Positions 1 through 7,847 of a stretch of DNA of 37,617 nt are shown piece after piece (the stretch's first letter is position 1; each line of letters begins with the position of its first letter). This DNA comes from Fusobacteriaceae bacterium (GTDB taxonomy: Bacteria; Fusobacteriota; Fusobacteriia; Fusobacteriales; Fusobacteriaceae). Under the pieces are notes generated by a model, which was not told the origin of the DNA, ran no database searches, and saw nothing but the letters and a program-made list of their open reading frames with translations. Where the stretch lies: NCBI GenBank assembly GCA_017988045.1, contig JAGNSM010000005.1, forward strand, positions 1 through 37,617. Direction: 5' to 3'. Both the position numbers and the translations under genes were made by a program.

Positions 1-19
1 TCAATATGAGGAGAAGATA

Positions 20-1216
20 ATGATTTATAATTTTTTTTCATTCTTGTTATATATAATTATTTTTATAACTTCTATTTTTAATAAAAAAATTAAAGTTTTT
101 TTTGCTAAAAGAGTTTGTAGTGTTAAATCTATTGAAAAAGGAAATTACATTTTAATACATGCATCTTCTTTGGGAGAGATTAATCTATTAGACCCTTTTA
201 TAAAAAAAATATTGTTAGATGAAACTAAGAATATTATCATAAGTGTTGTTACAGATACAGGATATAATCAAGCTCTGAATAAATACAGTAGCTCTAAAGT
301 AAAGGTAGTTTATTTTCCTTTAGATGTGAATTTTCTAATAAAAAAAATATTTAAGAATGTTAATATTCAGAAAACTATTATTGTAGAGACCGAAATCTGG
401 CCAAATCTTATTAATTATGCTTATAAAAATTCCCAGTTATTCTTATTAAACGGGAGAATATCAGATAAATCTTTTAAGAGTTATTTTAGATTAAAATTTT
501 ATTTAAAGCCTATTTTAAATAAATTCAAATATTTAATAATGCAAACAGAGGATGATAAGGATAGGATAATTAAATTGGGAGCAAGAACCGATAAGGTATA
601 TAATTTTGGCAATTTGAAATTTGATATTAATTTTGATGATTATAGCGAAAAAGACTTGTCTGAATTCAAAGAGTTTTTAGGCTTATCTAAAAAAGTTTTT
701 GTTGCTGGAAGTACCAGAGATGGAGAAGAAGAAATAATAATTGAAGTATTCAAAAAACTAAAAGATTATCAATTAATTTTAGTCCCTAGACATATAGAGA
801 GAATAGATTCAATTACTAAATTATTGGTTGGAGATAATTATTCATTATATAGTAATCTAAAAAAAAATTCAGATATAATAATTGTTGATAAAGTAGGAAT
901 TCTAAGAAAGTTATATGCAATTGCAGATATTACTTTTGTTGGAGGAACTCTTGTAAATATAGGTGGGCATTCATTACTTGAACCATTATATTATGGGAAG
1001 AAGCCGATTTTTGGACCTTATTTACAGAATGTAAAAGATATTGCAAATGAAATTTTAAGATTAGATTTGGGGTATAAAGTTGAGGGAATAGAAGAATTTA
1101 TTAGGATCATTGATGAAAATACTAGTAGTCCTGATGATTTCAAAAGAATAAAGGATTTTTTAGATAGAAATTCAAAAAGTAGTAAAAAGAGTTATAAACT
1201 TATATTTGAGGAATAA
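20..1216 (+). CDS. waaA: 3-deoxy-D-manno-octulosonic acid (Kdo) transferase
   Basis: Transfers Kdo from CMP-Kdo to lipid A at the inner face of the cytoplasmic membrane, the first step of LPS core assembly. A hydrophobic N-terminal anchor (about residues 5-20) precedes a GT-B fold. Family motifs seen are HASSLGE (47-53, with the presumed catalytic Glu53), ETEIWPN (123-129), GSTRDGEE (230-237), PRHIER (256-261) and the GGTLVNIGGHSLLEP loop (308-322) expected to bind CMP-Kdo. At 398 aa it is slightly shorter than the roughly 425 aa of the E. coli enzyme. GAGGAG lies just upstream of the ATG, and a TGA at 7-9 may end a preceding gene outside the window. Its presence marks the host as LPS-bearing. 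The family call is secure; whether it is mono- or bifunctional cannot be read. Confidence 0.95.
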   Translation: MIYNFFSFLLYIIIFITSIFNKKIKVFFAKRVCSVKSIEKGNYILIHASSLGEINLLDPFIKKILLDETKNIIISVVTDTGYNQALNKYSSSKVKVVYFPLDVNFLIKKIFKNVNIQKTIIVETEIWPNLINYAYKNSQLFLLNGRISDKSFKSYFRLKFYLKPILNKFKYLIMQTEDDKDRIIKLGARTDKVYNFGNLKFDINFDDYSEKDLSEFKEFLGLSKKVFVAGSTRDGEEEIIIEVFKKLKDYQLILVPRHIERIDSITKLLVGDNYSLYSNLKKNSDIIIVDKVGILRKLYAIADITFVGGTLVNIGGHSLLEPLYYGKKPIFGPYLQNVKDIANEILRLDLGYKVEGIEEFIRIIDENTSSPDDFKRIKDFLDRNSKSSKKSYKLIFEE

Positions 1217-1236
1217 ATATTGTTTTAAAAAAACGT

Positions 1237-1271
1237 AGACTTATCTTTTCGCAAAGATGAGTCTTTTTTCT
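1237..1271 (+). terminator. Rho-independent terminator of waaA
   Basis: Twelve-pair stem (1237-1248 with 1253-1264, one G-T pair), four-base loop TCGC, then a T-rich tract. An A-run upstream lets it also act weakly on minus-strand transcripts. Confidence 0.85.
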
Positions 1272-1273
1272 AT

Positions 1274-1299
1274 AAAAAAAAGAGCAGTAAAACTGCTCT
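1274..1299 (-). terminator. Terminator of the PASTA-rsgA-rpe-marR operon
   Basis: Perfect eight-pair stem (1281-1288 with 1292-1299) and AAA loop. Read on the minus strand it is followed by seven T (1280 down to 1274). It lies seven bases past the stop codon of the MarR-type gene. Confidence 0.85.
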
Positions 1300-1305
1300 A
1301 ATACA

Positions 1306-1968
1306 TTATGCTTCGTAATTTACTGCAACTAAATTTTTACTATCAGCTATATCAAGTTCGATTTCTTTACCTTCAATTTCTAATTTTAAATAAGCTTTAT
1401 CTTTGTTTAATAAAGTTGCAATTGTTCCTTCATTAATAGCATTTTCTCTATAAAATGATCTCATACCTTTACTACCTTTTATTTCAATTATCTTAACAGT
1501 AGTATTTTTAGGAAATTGATTTATTAATTGAGGGCTAATAAAATCAAGTTGAGTATTTAAATTTTTCAAGAGTTTACCAAAAATACTTGAGAATTCTTCT
1601 AATTCTCCGTTGCTTAAATCCTTAGTAATTTTTGCAATAATAGTTTTATGAAAAAGGTCATGATATTTTAAAGCTTCTAAGCCTTTTTTTGATAGTGTAA
1701 CAAATACTTTTCTTCTGTCATCACTTGAACGTTCTCTTTTTATAAAACCTTTATCATTTAACTTGTTTACAGCTACAGTTGCTGTTCCCATAGTAATACC
1801 TAATTTGTCTGATAATTCGTTCATTGTTAGTTCGTCATTTCCAACAGCTTCTATTACATGAAGCTCTGTTGTTGTTAAACATTTAATTCCTTGTTTTAGC
1901 ATTAATTCTTCAATTTCATAAAAAACCTTATAAAATTCTTCAATCATTAAATTTACATTATCAAACAC
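1306..1968 (-). CDS. MarR-type regulator with C-terminal FeoA-like domain
   Basis: DNA-binding regulator of 220 aa. Residues about 1-145 form a MarR winged helix: recognition-helix region LGITMGTATVAVNKL, then the wing with RSSDDRRKVFVTLS. Residues about 150-220 resemble the small SH3-like FeoA domain (a G-rich turn, then INEGTIATLL and short beta strands), a layout known from metal-responsive regulators such as DtxR/MntR but unusual on a MarR. The start is GTG, with AGGAGG six bases upstream; that Shine-Dalgarno overlaps the rpe stop codon, so the gene is the last in the PASTA-rsgA-rpe operon. Targets cannot be read. A metal or small-molecule effector is a guess based on the C-terminal domain. 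Confidence 0.8.
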   Translation of the reverse strand: MFDNVNLMIEEFYKVFYEIEELMLKQGIKCLTTTELHVIEAVGNDELTMNELSDKLGITMGTATVAVNKLNDKGFIKRERSSDDRRKVFVTLSKKGLEALKYHDLFHKTIIAKITKDLSNGELEEFSSIFGKLLKNLNTQLDFISPQLINQFPKNTTVKIIEIKGSKGMRSFYRENAINEGTIATLLNKDKAYLKLEIEGKEIELDIADSKNLVAVNYEA

Positions 1969-1979
1969 GTAATCCCTCC

Positions 1980-2612
1980 TTATAATTTTGCAAGACTTTC
2001 AATTCTTTCTCTATAATTGCCATTAAATACATAGGAACCTGCAACTAATACTGTTGCACCAGCTTCTACACACATTTTTCCAGTTTCTTCTACTATCCCA
2101 CCATCAACTTGAATATCTACTGTAGCTGAAAGAGCTCTTACCTCTCTTATCTTGTCCAAAGAGAAAGGAATAAAACTTTGACCACCAAATCCAGGATTAA
2201 CACTCATTATAAGAACCATATCTAATTCAGGTAATATATGTTTTATAACGTCTACTGGAGTATGTGGATTTAATGATACTCCTGCTTTTATACCATAGCT
2301 TTTGATTTCTTGGATAACTCTATGCAAATGAGTACAAGCTTCTGCATGTACTACAATTATATCTGCTCCAGCATCTACAAAGTTTTTTATATATCTTTCA
2401 GGTTTTTCTATCATTAAATGTACATCAAAAACTTTATCGCTACAATTTCTAATAGATTTTATTACTGGGGGACCGAAAGTAATGTTTGGAACGAAATGTC
2501 CATCCATAACATCTATATGTATATAATGAGCTCCAGCTTCACTTATTTTTTTAACTTCTTCTCCTAATTTGCTAAAATCTGCTGACAAAATAGATGGTGC
2601 CACTTTAGTCAT
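1980..2612 (-). CDS. rpe: Ribulose-phosphate 3-epimerase
   Basis: Interconverts D-ribulose 5-phosphate and D-xylulose 5-phosphate in the cytosolic pentose phosphate pathway. The (beta/alpha)8 barrel of 210 aa has all family signatures: APSILSADF near the N-terminus, [12 protein letters not shown] (32-43), DVHLMI (63-68), the phosphate loop NPGFGGQSF (139-147) and VDGGI (169-173). Expected metal ligands H32, D34, H65 and D170 are present. It overlaps the 3' end of rsgA by eight bases, so translation is probably coupled. rsgA-rpe adjacency is also found in the B. subtilis prpC-prkC-cpgA-rpe cluster. Confidence 0.96.
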   Translation of the reverse strand: MTKVAPSILSADFSKLGEEVKKISEAGAHYIHIDVMDGHFVPNITFGPPVIKSIRNCSDKVFDVHLMIEKPERYIKNFVDAGADIIVVHAEACTHLHRVIQEIKSYGIKAGVSLNPHTPVDVIKHILPELDMVLIMSVNPGFGGQSFIPFSLDKIREVRALSATVDIQVDGGIVEETGKMCVEAGATVLVAGSYVFNGNYRERIESLAKL

Positions 2613-3489
2613 ATTTATTCCACCTTTCTTCTTTTAATTTAGTATAAGTATTACAATAAAAATCATATCTTATTTTTGAAATTTCATTCTTTTCTACAGC
2701 TTCTTTCACTCCACATTTTGGTTCGTTAAGATGCATACAGTTATTGAATTTACAAACCTGTCCCCAAAATTCAGGAAACAAATCTAAAAGTACATAGGCC
2801 TCATCAATAGGAGGTAATTCTAAAGATGAAAAACCAGGGGTATCAATGATATATCCTCCAACATTCAAATTCAAAAGAGTCGTTCCTTTAGTTGTGTGAC
2901 GACCTCTAGATGTTTTCTTACTAGTTTCACCAATTTCTAAAACTATATCATTTTGCAAGAGATTTATAATTGTAGATTTTCCTACTCCACTTGGACCACC
3001 CAATGCAGATAATTTATCTTTTAAACGCTCTTCCAAAACGTCAATTCCTATATTATTCATAGTAGAAACATAAATTACTTCAATATCCAAAGATTCTAAA
3101 AAAGATAGTTTTTCCTTAAATTCTTTAAATTCTTCTTCATTTAAAAGTTCTATTTTATTTATAACGATTAAAGGCTTAATTTTATAAAAATGAGCATTAA
3201 GAAGCATCATATTAAACCTATTTATATCAAAATCAGGGTCTTTACATGCAAAAGTTATTGCTATATACGATAGGTTTGAGACTAAAGGACGATAGAGAAT
3301 ATTTTCTCTTTCATAAACTTGATTTATTGCACCTTCTTCTATTTCTACCATATCACCTACAATACAGTTATCTTTTTTATTTGATTTTTTTAAAGTACCT
3401 CTTAATCGGCACTCATGCCTAACACCGCAAACATCCACATAGTAATATCCTTGTATTTTATTTACAACTCTTCCTTTTATATACTCCAC
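2605..3489 (-). CDS. rsgA: Small-subunit ribosome-maturation GTPase RsgA
   Basis: Circularly permuted GTPase that acts late in 30S subunit maturation. An N-terminal OB fold (about 1-65) precedes the permuted GTPase motifs: G4 NKIE (111-114), G1 GPSGVGKS (165-172), G2 region TTKGTT (199-204), G3 DTPG (216-219). A C-terminal zinc site of form CX4CXHX5C is complete (C246, C251, H253, C259). Length 294 aa is normal. The annotated GTG start overlaps its own best Shine-Dalgarno (AGGTGG, 3486-3491). Starting three codons later at ATA would give better spacing and fit the usual RsgA N-terminus, so the true start is uncertain. It lies six bases after the PASTA gene. Confidence 0.95.
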   Translation of the reverse strand: MEYIKGRVVNKIQGYYYVDVCGVRHECRLRGTLKKSNKKDNCIVGDMVEIEEGAINQVYERENILYRPLVSNLSYIAITFACKDPDFDINRFNMMLLNAHFYKIKPLIVINKIELLNEEEFKEFKEKLSFLESLDIEVIYVSTMNNIGIDVLEERLKDKLSALGGPSGVGKSTIINLLQNDIVLEIGETSKKTSRGRHTTKGTTLLNLNVGGYIIDTPGFSSLELPPIDEAYVLLDLFPEFWGQVCKFNNCMHLNEPKCGVKEAVEKNEISKIRYDFYCNTYTKLKEERWNKYD

Positions 3490-3495
3490 CTCATT

Positions 3496-4203
3496 TTATT
3501 TTTTTGTTATAGTCAAATCGACAAAAGAACCTGAATTCAATTCTTTATTTGCAGGATAATTTTGTTGAACGACAGAACCTTCGGGCATCCATTTATTTTC
3601 TACATAACGTGGATTGTTGCTAATTAGTTCCATATTATTAAGAAGTTTAACTGATGTTTCATAATCTAATCCGATTAAATTAGGCATAAAAACCTTTTTA
3701 TTTCCTAGACCAGAGCTAACAAGTAAACTCACTTGTTTTTTTATATATAAAATTTCATTGTCATTTGGATATACTCCAATAACCCTATTAAATGGCAAAC
3801 TATGCTTTATATACGAAATAGTTTTAATGCTTAATTTAATATCCTGCAATTCTTTTTTTACTTTAGGAAGTTCCAATCCTTTTAAATTTTTTAATTCGAT
3901 TTTATAGGGACCTTCACTCACTGCTACCTGAATAATTTTGGATTTTTTAATAACTTTCCCATATTCAGGTATTTGCAAATAAATGTGATTTTTCGGAAAT
4001 TTTGAATATTCTTTAGTTACTAATTCAATTTTTAGATTTTCTTTTTTAGATAATTTAATAACTTCATCATAACTCATACCAACAAGATTTGGTGTGAGTA
4101 TAGGGTTTTTATTGTTATTAATTATGTAGAAACTATCATAGGCATAGTATACGCCTAATAGGAAAAATAGGGTACAAAAAAGATTAAAAAAAAGTTTTTT
4201 CAA
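3496..4203 (-). CDS. Membrane-anchored protein with three PASTA domains (no kinase)
   Basis: One N-terminal membrane segment (about residues 5-20, starting from a KK pair) is followed by three PASTA-like repeats at about 36-100, 101-165 and 170-235, each with the P-N-L-x-G / G-S-x-V-D-L pattern; the middle one is diverged. PASTA domains bind peptidoglycan or beta-lactams, so an envelope sensor or scaffold is likely. I chose TTG at 4203 over an ATG at 4263 because AAAGGTGA lies seven bases before it, the product gains a clean KKLFF membrane start, and the promoter -10 (4254-4259) excludes the upstream ATG. In B. subtilis the PASTA protein beside rsgA-rpe is the Ser/Thr kinase PrkC; here no kinase domain is present. 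Confidence 0.85.
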   Translation of the reverse strand: MKKLFFNLFCTLFFLLGVYYAYDSFYIINNNKNPILTPNLVGMSYDEVIKLSKKENLKIELVTKEYSKFPKNHIYLQIPEYGKVIKKSKIIQVAVSEGPYKIELKNLKGLELPKVKKELQDIKLSIKTISYIKHSLPFNRVIGVYPNDNEILYIKKQVSLLVSSGLGNKKVFMPNLIGLDYETSVKLLNNMELISNNPRYVENKWMPEGSVVQQNYPANKELNSGSFVDLTITKK

Positions 4204-4227
4204 AATATAATCACCTTTACAAAAAGT

Positions 4228-4256
4228 TTGATAACTACAGTAAATCCCAATATAAT
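4228..4256 (+). promoter_or_regulatory. Promoter of the hpt operon
   Basis: TTGATA (4228-4233), 17-base spacer, perfect TATAAT (4251-4256). Transcription would begin near 4263. Its -10 almost coincides with that of the opposing PASTA promoter. Confidence 0.65.
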
Positions 4257-4282
4257 ATAACATGAATAGTAAAAAATATCAA
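4254..4282 (-). promoter_or_regulatory. Promoter of the PASTA-rsgA-rpe-marR operon
   Basis: On the minus strand: TTGATA (4282-4277), 17-base spacer, TATATT (4259-4254). Transcription would begin near 4247, about 44 bases before the TTG start of the PASTA gene. Confidence 0.65.
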
Positions 4283-4311
4283 CAAAAACTCTTGTTAAAA
4301 GGGGGTGTAAT

Positions 4312-4410
4312 ATGATAAACTGTTTAGGAATATACAAATTTTGGAGGTTTTTTGAAGGACATGGCAGAGAAAAATTGGGAATATGGAATAGAAAAAGTTT
4401 TAATCAATGA
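4312..4410 (+). CDS. Possible 32-codon leader ORF overlapping the hpt start
   Basis: ATG preceded five bases upstream by a strong GGGGGTG Shine-Dalgarno (4301-4307). It reads 32 codons and stops at TGA 4408-4410, inside hpt in another frame. The product (MINCLGIYKFWRFF...) is not recognised. Its translation would pass through the hpt ribosome-binding site and so could couple or modulate hpt initiation. It may equally be fortuitous; only the ribosome-binding site speaks for it. Confidence 0.25.
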   Translation: MINCLGIYKFWRFFEGHGREKLGIWNRKSFNQ

Positions 4411-4915
4411 AGATCAAATAAAAGAAAGAGTTAAAGCTCTTGGAAAAGAAATTACTGATTTTTACAAAGATAAAGATGAAGAACTAATAGTTGTTTGTTT
4501 ACTTAAAGGCTCTGTTATATTTTTTGCAGATTTATGTAGAGAAATAAGACTTCCTATTAAAATGGATTTTATGACAGTTTCAAGTTATGGAAATGATTTT
4601 GAAACTTCAAGAGAAGTTAGAATAGTGAAAGATTTGGATGAAACTGTAATGGGCAAAAATATTCTTGTTGTTGAGGATATAATTGACTCAGGTCTTACAC
4701 TAAAAAGAGTTTTAAAAATCTTAGGGAATCGTGGTCCTAACTCAGTTTCTTTATGCACATTGCTTAACAAAGTAGCTAGAAGAGAAGCTGATGTTGATGT
4801 TCAATTCGTAGGATTTAACATTGAAGATGAATTTGTATTAGGATATGGTCTTGACTTTAAACAAGAATACAGAAATATACCTTACGTAGGAGTTATGGGA
4901 CCAATTAATGATTAA
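4352..4915 (+). CDS. hpt: Hypoxanthine (guanine) phosphoribosyltransferase
   Basis: Salvages hypoxanthine and guanine to IMP and GMP using PRPP, in the cytosol. Type I phosphoribosyltransferase fold with the PRPP loop VVEDIIDSGLT (107-117), the flexible-loop region SSYG (77-80), and the purine-binding C-terminal stretch with DEFVLGYGLDF and R-N-I-P-Y. The start is taken as TTG (4352), four bases after GGAGG; an in-frame ATG at 4361 is the alternative but lies 13 bases away. Length 187 aa is normal. It is first in an operon continuing with the SPOR protein and rsmA, as in many Firmicutes where hpt precedes cell-division or ftsH genes. Confidence 0.94.
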   Translation: MKDMAEKNWEYGIEKVLINEDQIKERVKALGKEITDFYKDKDEELIVVCLLKGSVIFFADLCREIRLPIKMDFMTVSSYGNDFETSREVRIVKDLDETVMGKNILVVEDIIDSGLTLKRVLKILGNRGPNSVSLCTLLNKVARREADVDVQFVGFNIEDEFVLGYGLDFKQEYRNIPYVGVMGPIND

Positions 4916-4938
4916 TTGAATATCAGCTTGATATTCAA
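4916..4938 (+). repeat. Ten-pair hairpin between hpt and the SPOR gene
   Basis: Perfect inverted repeat (4916-4925 with 4929-4938, loop GCT) directly after the hpt stop codon. No T-tract follows, so it is more likely an mRNA stability or processing element than a terminator. Confidence 0.55.
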
Positions 4939-4963
4939 AATCTAAAAATTTGGAGGAAAAAAA

Positions 4964-5440
4964 ATGGATTTAAAAACTTTTAATAACTGGAGGAATGAAG
5001 TACATAATAAAGAAAAAAGAAGAGTAAGACAAATTACTCAAGGAATAGCCACAGGAATAGTAGTTTTTTTAGTACTTGCATTTACGTCTATAAATGGAGA
5101 TAAAGCAGACTATACAGTTAAAACGAACGGAAATAAAGTAGATAGCGTTCAATATGTTGATTCTAACTATGTTGATAATCCTGAAACTTTAACAGCTTTT
5201 TTCTTGAAAGAAGAGAAAACTTATATAGTTCAAGCTGAAGCAAATGATAATTTTAAAGAATTAGAAAAAGTAAGTAAAGATTTGGATAAAGAAGGAGTAA
5301 ATAATCTTATTTTTGTAGAAAAAAATCTTATTAAGTTACAATTGGGCCGAGTTTTTAATACTAGAGAAGAAGCAGAAAAATTTGCAGTGCTTTTAAATGA
5401 AAAAGGTCTTTTAAAAGAGTTTACTGTAAGAGTTAAATAG
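4964..5440 (+). CDS. Membrane-anchored SPOR-domain protein
   Basis: A 158-aa protein with a basic cytoplasmic N-terminus (KEKRRVRQ), one membrane segment (about 26-44) and a C-terminal SPOR-like domain (about 82-158): YIVQAEANDN opens the first strand, and LQLGRVFNTREEAEKFA with LLNEKGL matches the second half of the fold. SPOR domains bind denuded glycan strands at septal peptidoglycan, so a cell-division or septum role is likely. It sits between hpt and rsmA, with TTTGGAGG before the ATG and eight bases to rsmA. Membership is judged from pattern; SPOR sequences are weakly conserved. Confidence 0.75.
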   Translation: MDLKTFNNWRNEVHNKEKRRVRQITQGIATGIVVFLVLAFTSINGDKADYTVKTNGNKVDSVQYVDSNYVDNPETLTAFFLKEEKTYIVQAEANDNFKELEKVSKDLDKEGVNNLIFVEKNLIKLQLGRVFNTREEAEKFAVLLNEKGLLKEFTVRVK

Positions 5441-5448
5441 GAGGCTTA

Positions 5449-6240
5449 ATGTCGTTTAATCATAAAAAGAAATTTGGTCAAAACTTCCTTACAGATCAGA
5501 ATGATGTATTAGAGAGAATTATGGAAGTGGCTAAAGTTTCTGAAACAGAAACGGTTTTGGAAATTGGTCCAGGAGAAGGAGCGTTAACGGAACTTCTTTT
5601 GGCAGCTGGAAAAAAGGTTATTTGTGTAGAAATAGATAGAGATTTGGAAAAGATTTTGAGAAGAAAATTTGATAATAATCCCAAATTTACTCTTATTATG
5701 GCTGATATTCTTACTGTTGATTTTGATACTCAAATTGGCGAAAAAGTAAAAGTAGTAGCAAATATTCCTTATTATATAACATCACCAATAATTACTAAAT
5801 TAATAGAAAATAGACAGTATGTTGAAGATATATTTATAATGGTTCAAAAAGAAGTGGCTGAAAGAATTTGTGCTAAAAGTGGAAAGGAACGTTCAGTTCT
5901 TACTTTAAGTGTAGAGTACTTTGGAGAAGCAAATTATTTATTTACTATACCAAAACAATTTTTCACACCACCACCGAAAGTAGACTCGGCTTTTATGTCT
6001 ATTAAACTTTATAAGGATAATCCTTATGAAAAATTGATTGAAGAAAATGAGTTTTTTAAATATGTAAAATTAGCTTTTTCTAATAAGAGAAAAAATATAT
6101 TGAATAATTTGAGTAGTTTAGGCATAGAAAAAAGTATTTTAAAAGAGATTTTAGAAAGCAATGGATTTTCTGGAAATAGAAGAGCAGAAGATTTTAGTAT
6201 AGATGAGTTTATGACTCTAATAAAAATATTAAAAGCTTAG
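5449..6240 (+). CDS. rsmA: 16S rRNA dimethyladenosine transferase RsmA (KsgA)
   Basis: Dimethylates the two adjacent adenosines in helix 45 of 16S rRNA, a late 30S maturation and checkpoint step. Rossmann methyltransferase with GQNFL (10-14), SAM motif I EIGPGEG (38-44), acidic motif II (VEIDRD) and catalytic motif IV NIPYY (105-109), followed by the FTPPPKVDSAF substrate region and a helical C-terminal domain. Length 263 aa is normal. AGGAGG overlaps the stop codon of the SPOR gene. It is the second small-subunit maturation gene in the window besides rsgA; rimM is the third. Confidence 0.97.
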   Translation: MSFNHKKKFGQNFLTDQNDVLERIMEVAKVSETETVLEIGPGEGALTELLLAAGKKVICVEIDRDLEKILRRKFDNNPKFTLIMADILTVDFDTQIGEKVKVVANIPYYITSPIITKLIENRQYVEDIFIMVQKEVAERICAKSGKERSVLTLSVEYFGEANYLFTIPKQFFTPPPKVDSAFMSIKLYKDNPYEKLIEENEFFKYVKLAFSNKRKNILNNLSSLGIEKSILKEILESNGFSGNRRAEDFSIDEFMTLIKILKA

Positions 6241-6249
6241 GAGGTTGTT

Positions 6250-6489
6250 TTGAAAAGTTACGAATATTTTATTCAAACAGAAAAAAAACATATTGATTTT
6301 ATAAATAAAATTATGGAAGCATATGAAGGACTTGGAATTATAAGAACTTTAGATGCAAATAAAGGATTAGTAAAAATCATCACTATTGATACTGCAAAAA
6401 AAGATATTGATGGAATTATAGAGGACTTAAACAAAAGAGATATAAAAATAGAAATACTTGAAGAAGGTTTTTGGAAAGGGGAACTATAA
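6250..6489 (+). CDS. DUF4911-type small protein
   Basis: Seventy-nine residues starting at TTG, with AGGAGG five bases upstream. It has the compact alpha/beta pattern of the uncharacterised DUF4911 family: helix with IDFINKIMEAYEG, then RTLDANKGLVKIITID, then a second helix and final strand. No catalytic motif is visible. Its stop overlaps the pdxJ start (TAATG), and it sits between rsmA and pdxJ, so it belongs to the operon. Function unknown; the small ferredoxin-like shape would suit a regulatory or RNA-binding partner, which is a guess. Confidence 0.75.
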   Translation: MKSYEYFIQTEKKHIDFINKIMEAYEGLGIIRTLDANKGLVKIITIDTAKKDIDGIIEDLNKRDIKIEILEEGFWKGEL

Positions 6490-7220
6490 TGAAATTAGGA
6501 GTTAATATTGACCATGTAGCAACACTTAGACAAGCTAGATTAGCAAAAGAACCAAACTTAGTTAGAGCAGCTGTACTTGCTGAAATGGCTGGTGCAGAAG
6601 GAATAACAATTCATCTGAGAGAAGATAGAAGACATATTCAAGATGCTGATGTAAGACTACTGCGTCAAGTAATTACAACGAGATTAAATTTAGAAATGGC
6701 AACATCTTCTGAAATAGTTGATTTGGCGTTGGAAGTTGTACCAGATATGATTACTCTTGTACCTGAAAAAAGACAGGAACTAACAACAGAAGGTGGACTT
6801 AATATTTTAGATGCTGCAACTAGAGAAAATACAGCTAAAGCTATTGAAAGATTAAAGGCAAAAGAAATTGAAATTTCTTTGTTTGTTGATGCAAATGTAG
6901 AAATAATGAAAATAGCTAAAGATATTGGAGCTGACTATGTAGAAATACATACTGGAAAATATTCTGATGCAATCAATGAGATTGAAAGAAAAGAAGAACT
7001 TAAAAATATTGAAGATGCTACACGTGCTGCCAAAGCATTGGGTCTTAAAGTTAATGCGGGGCATGGATTAGATTATAAAAATGTAGCAGCTGTAGCCAAA
7101 ATCAAAGATATTGTTGAACTAAATATAGGACACTCTATAGTAGCTAGATCTGTATTTGTTGGATTGGAACAAGCAGTAAGAGAAATGAAAGCTTCGATTG
7201 ATAATGCAAATAAAGCATAG
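6489..7220 (+). CDS. pdxJ: Pyridoxine 5'-phosphate synthase
   Basis: Condenses 1-deoxy-D-xylulose 5-phosphate with 3-amino-2-oxopropyl phosphate to make pyridoxine 5'-phosphate, the ring-closing step of DXP-dependent vitamin B6 synthesis. TIM barrel of 243 aa with VNIDH (5-9), HLREDRRH (42-49), VPEKRQE (91-97), EIHTG (152-156) and NAGHGL (189-194). The ATG at 6489 is preferred over an in-frame ATG at 6471 because it follows AAGGGG and forms a TAATG overlap with the previous stop, as is common in this operon. No other B6 gene lies in the window. Confidence 0.97.
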   Translation: MKLGVNIDHVATLRQARLAKEPNLVRAAVLAEMAGAEGITIHLREDRRHIQDADVRLLRQVITTRLNLEMATSSEIVDLALEVVPDMITLVPEKRQELTTEGGLNILDAATRENTAKAIERLKAKEIEISLFVDANVEIMKIAKDIGADYVEIHTGKYSDAINEIERKEELKNIEDATRAAKALGLKVNAGHGLDYKNVAAVAKIKDIVELNIGHSIVARSVFVGLEQAVREMKASIDNANKA

Positions 7221-7596
7221 AGTTTACTATAATGAAACTGACCAAATGGGTAGAGTTTACCATGCAAATTTTCTTTTTTGGATGGAAAAAGCAAGAACAG
7301 AATGGTTAAGAGTAAAAGGAATTAGTTATAAAGAGCTGGAAGAAATGGGGATTATGCTTCCTGTAGTTGATTTATCAATTAAATATTTTAACCCAGTTTC
7401 TTATGATGATATTGTTGTTATAGAAACTGAGGTTGAAGAATTTACAAAATTAAAAGTAAAATTTATTTATAATTTTTATAGTGAAGATAGAATTAAATTT
7501 GCTGAAAGTAAAAGTACAAATGTTTTTACTGATGTAAACGGTAAATTAAAAAGAATAGATAATGAAATTTTTGTTAGAATTAAAGAGGAGAAATAA
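7204..7596 (+). CDS. YbgC/FcbC-family acyl-CoA thioesterase
   Basis: Single hot-dog domain of 130 aa. ETDQMGRVYHANFLFWMEKAR (11-31) is the 4-hydroxybenzoyl-CoA thioesterase signature, with D13 the expected catalytic Asp. These enzymes hydrolyse acyl-CoA thioesters in the cytosol; YbgC is linked to the Tol-Pal system in proteobacteria, but no tol genes are present here. The start ATG lies 17 bases inside pdxJ and lacks a strong Shine-Dalgarno, suggesting translational coupling. A TTG two codons earlier is an alternative. It overlaps khpA by one base. Substrate unknown. Confidence 0.87.
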   Translation: MQIKHRVYYNETDQMGRVYHANFLFWMEKARTEWLRVKGISYKELEEMGIMLPVVDLSIKYFNPVSYDDIVVIETEVEEFTKLKVKFIYNFYSEDRIKFAESKSTNVFTDVNGKLKRIDNEIFVRIKEEK

Positions 7597-7847
7597 TGAA
7601 TGAAGTAATTAAAAAACTTGAAGATTTACTTAGATTTATCCTTAGTGAAATTGTTGAGAGTGGACAAGATATTTCAATAAGAACAATTGAAAAAGCAGAT
7701 ACAATTATATTAAAAGTAAAAGTAGCTGATGGTGAGCTTGGAAAAGTAATAGGTAAAAATGGACTTACTGCCAACGCAATAAGAGGAGTTATGCAAGCTG
7801 CTGGAGTCAAAGATAAATTAAATGTCAATGTTGAATTTGTAGATTAG
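7596..7847 (+). CDS. khpA: KH-domain RNA-binding protein KhpA
   Basis: An 83-aa single type II KH domain with the RNA-gripping GKNG loop (53-56) inside GELGKVIGKNGLTANAIRG. In Firmicutes KhpA partners KhpB (Jag/EloR) in regulating cell elongation and small-RNA biology, and it commonly neighbours rimM and trmD, as it does here. Its start overlaps the thioesterase stop (TAATG), with AGAGGAG upstream. A terminator begins at its stop codon, so it ends the hpt operon. Confidence 0.92.
   Translation: MNEVIKKLEDLLRFILSEIVESGQDISIRTIEKADTIILKVKVADGELGKVIGKNGLTANAIRGVMQAAGVKDKLNVNVEFVD

Noticed and set aside
4204-4263. ATG at 4263 as start of the PASTA protein, adding 20 residues.
   Set aside because: It lies upstream of the predicted transcription start, has no Shine-Dalgarno, and adds a non-family sequence before a clean membrane anchor.
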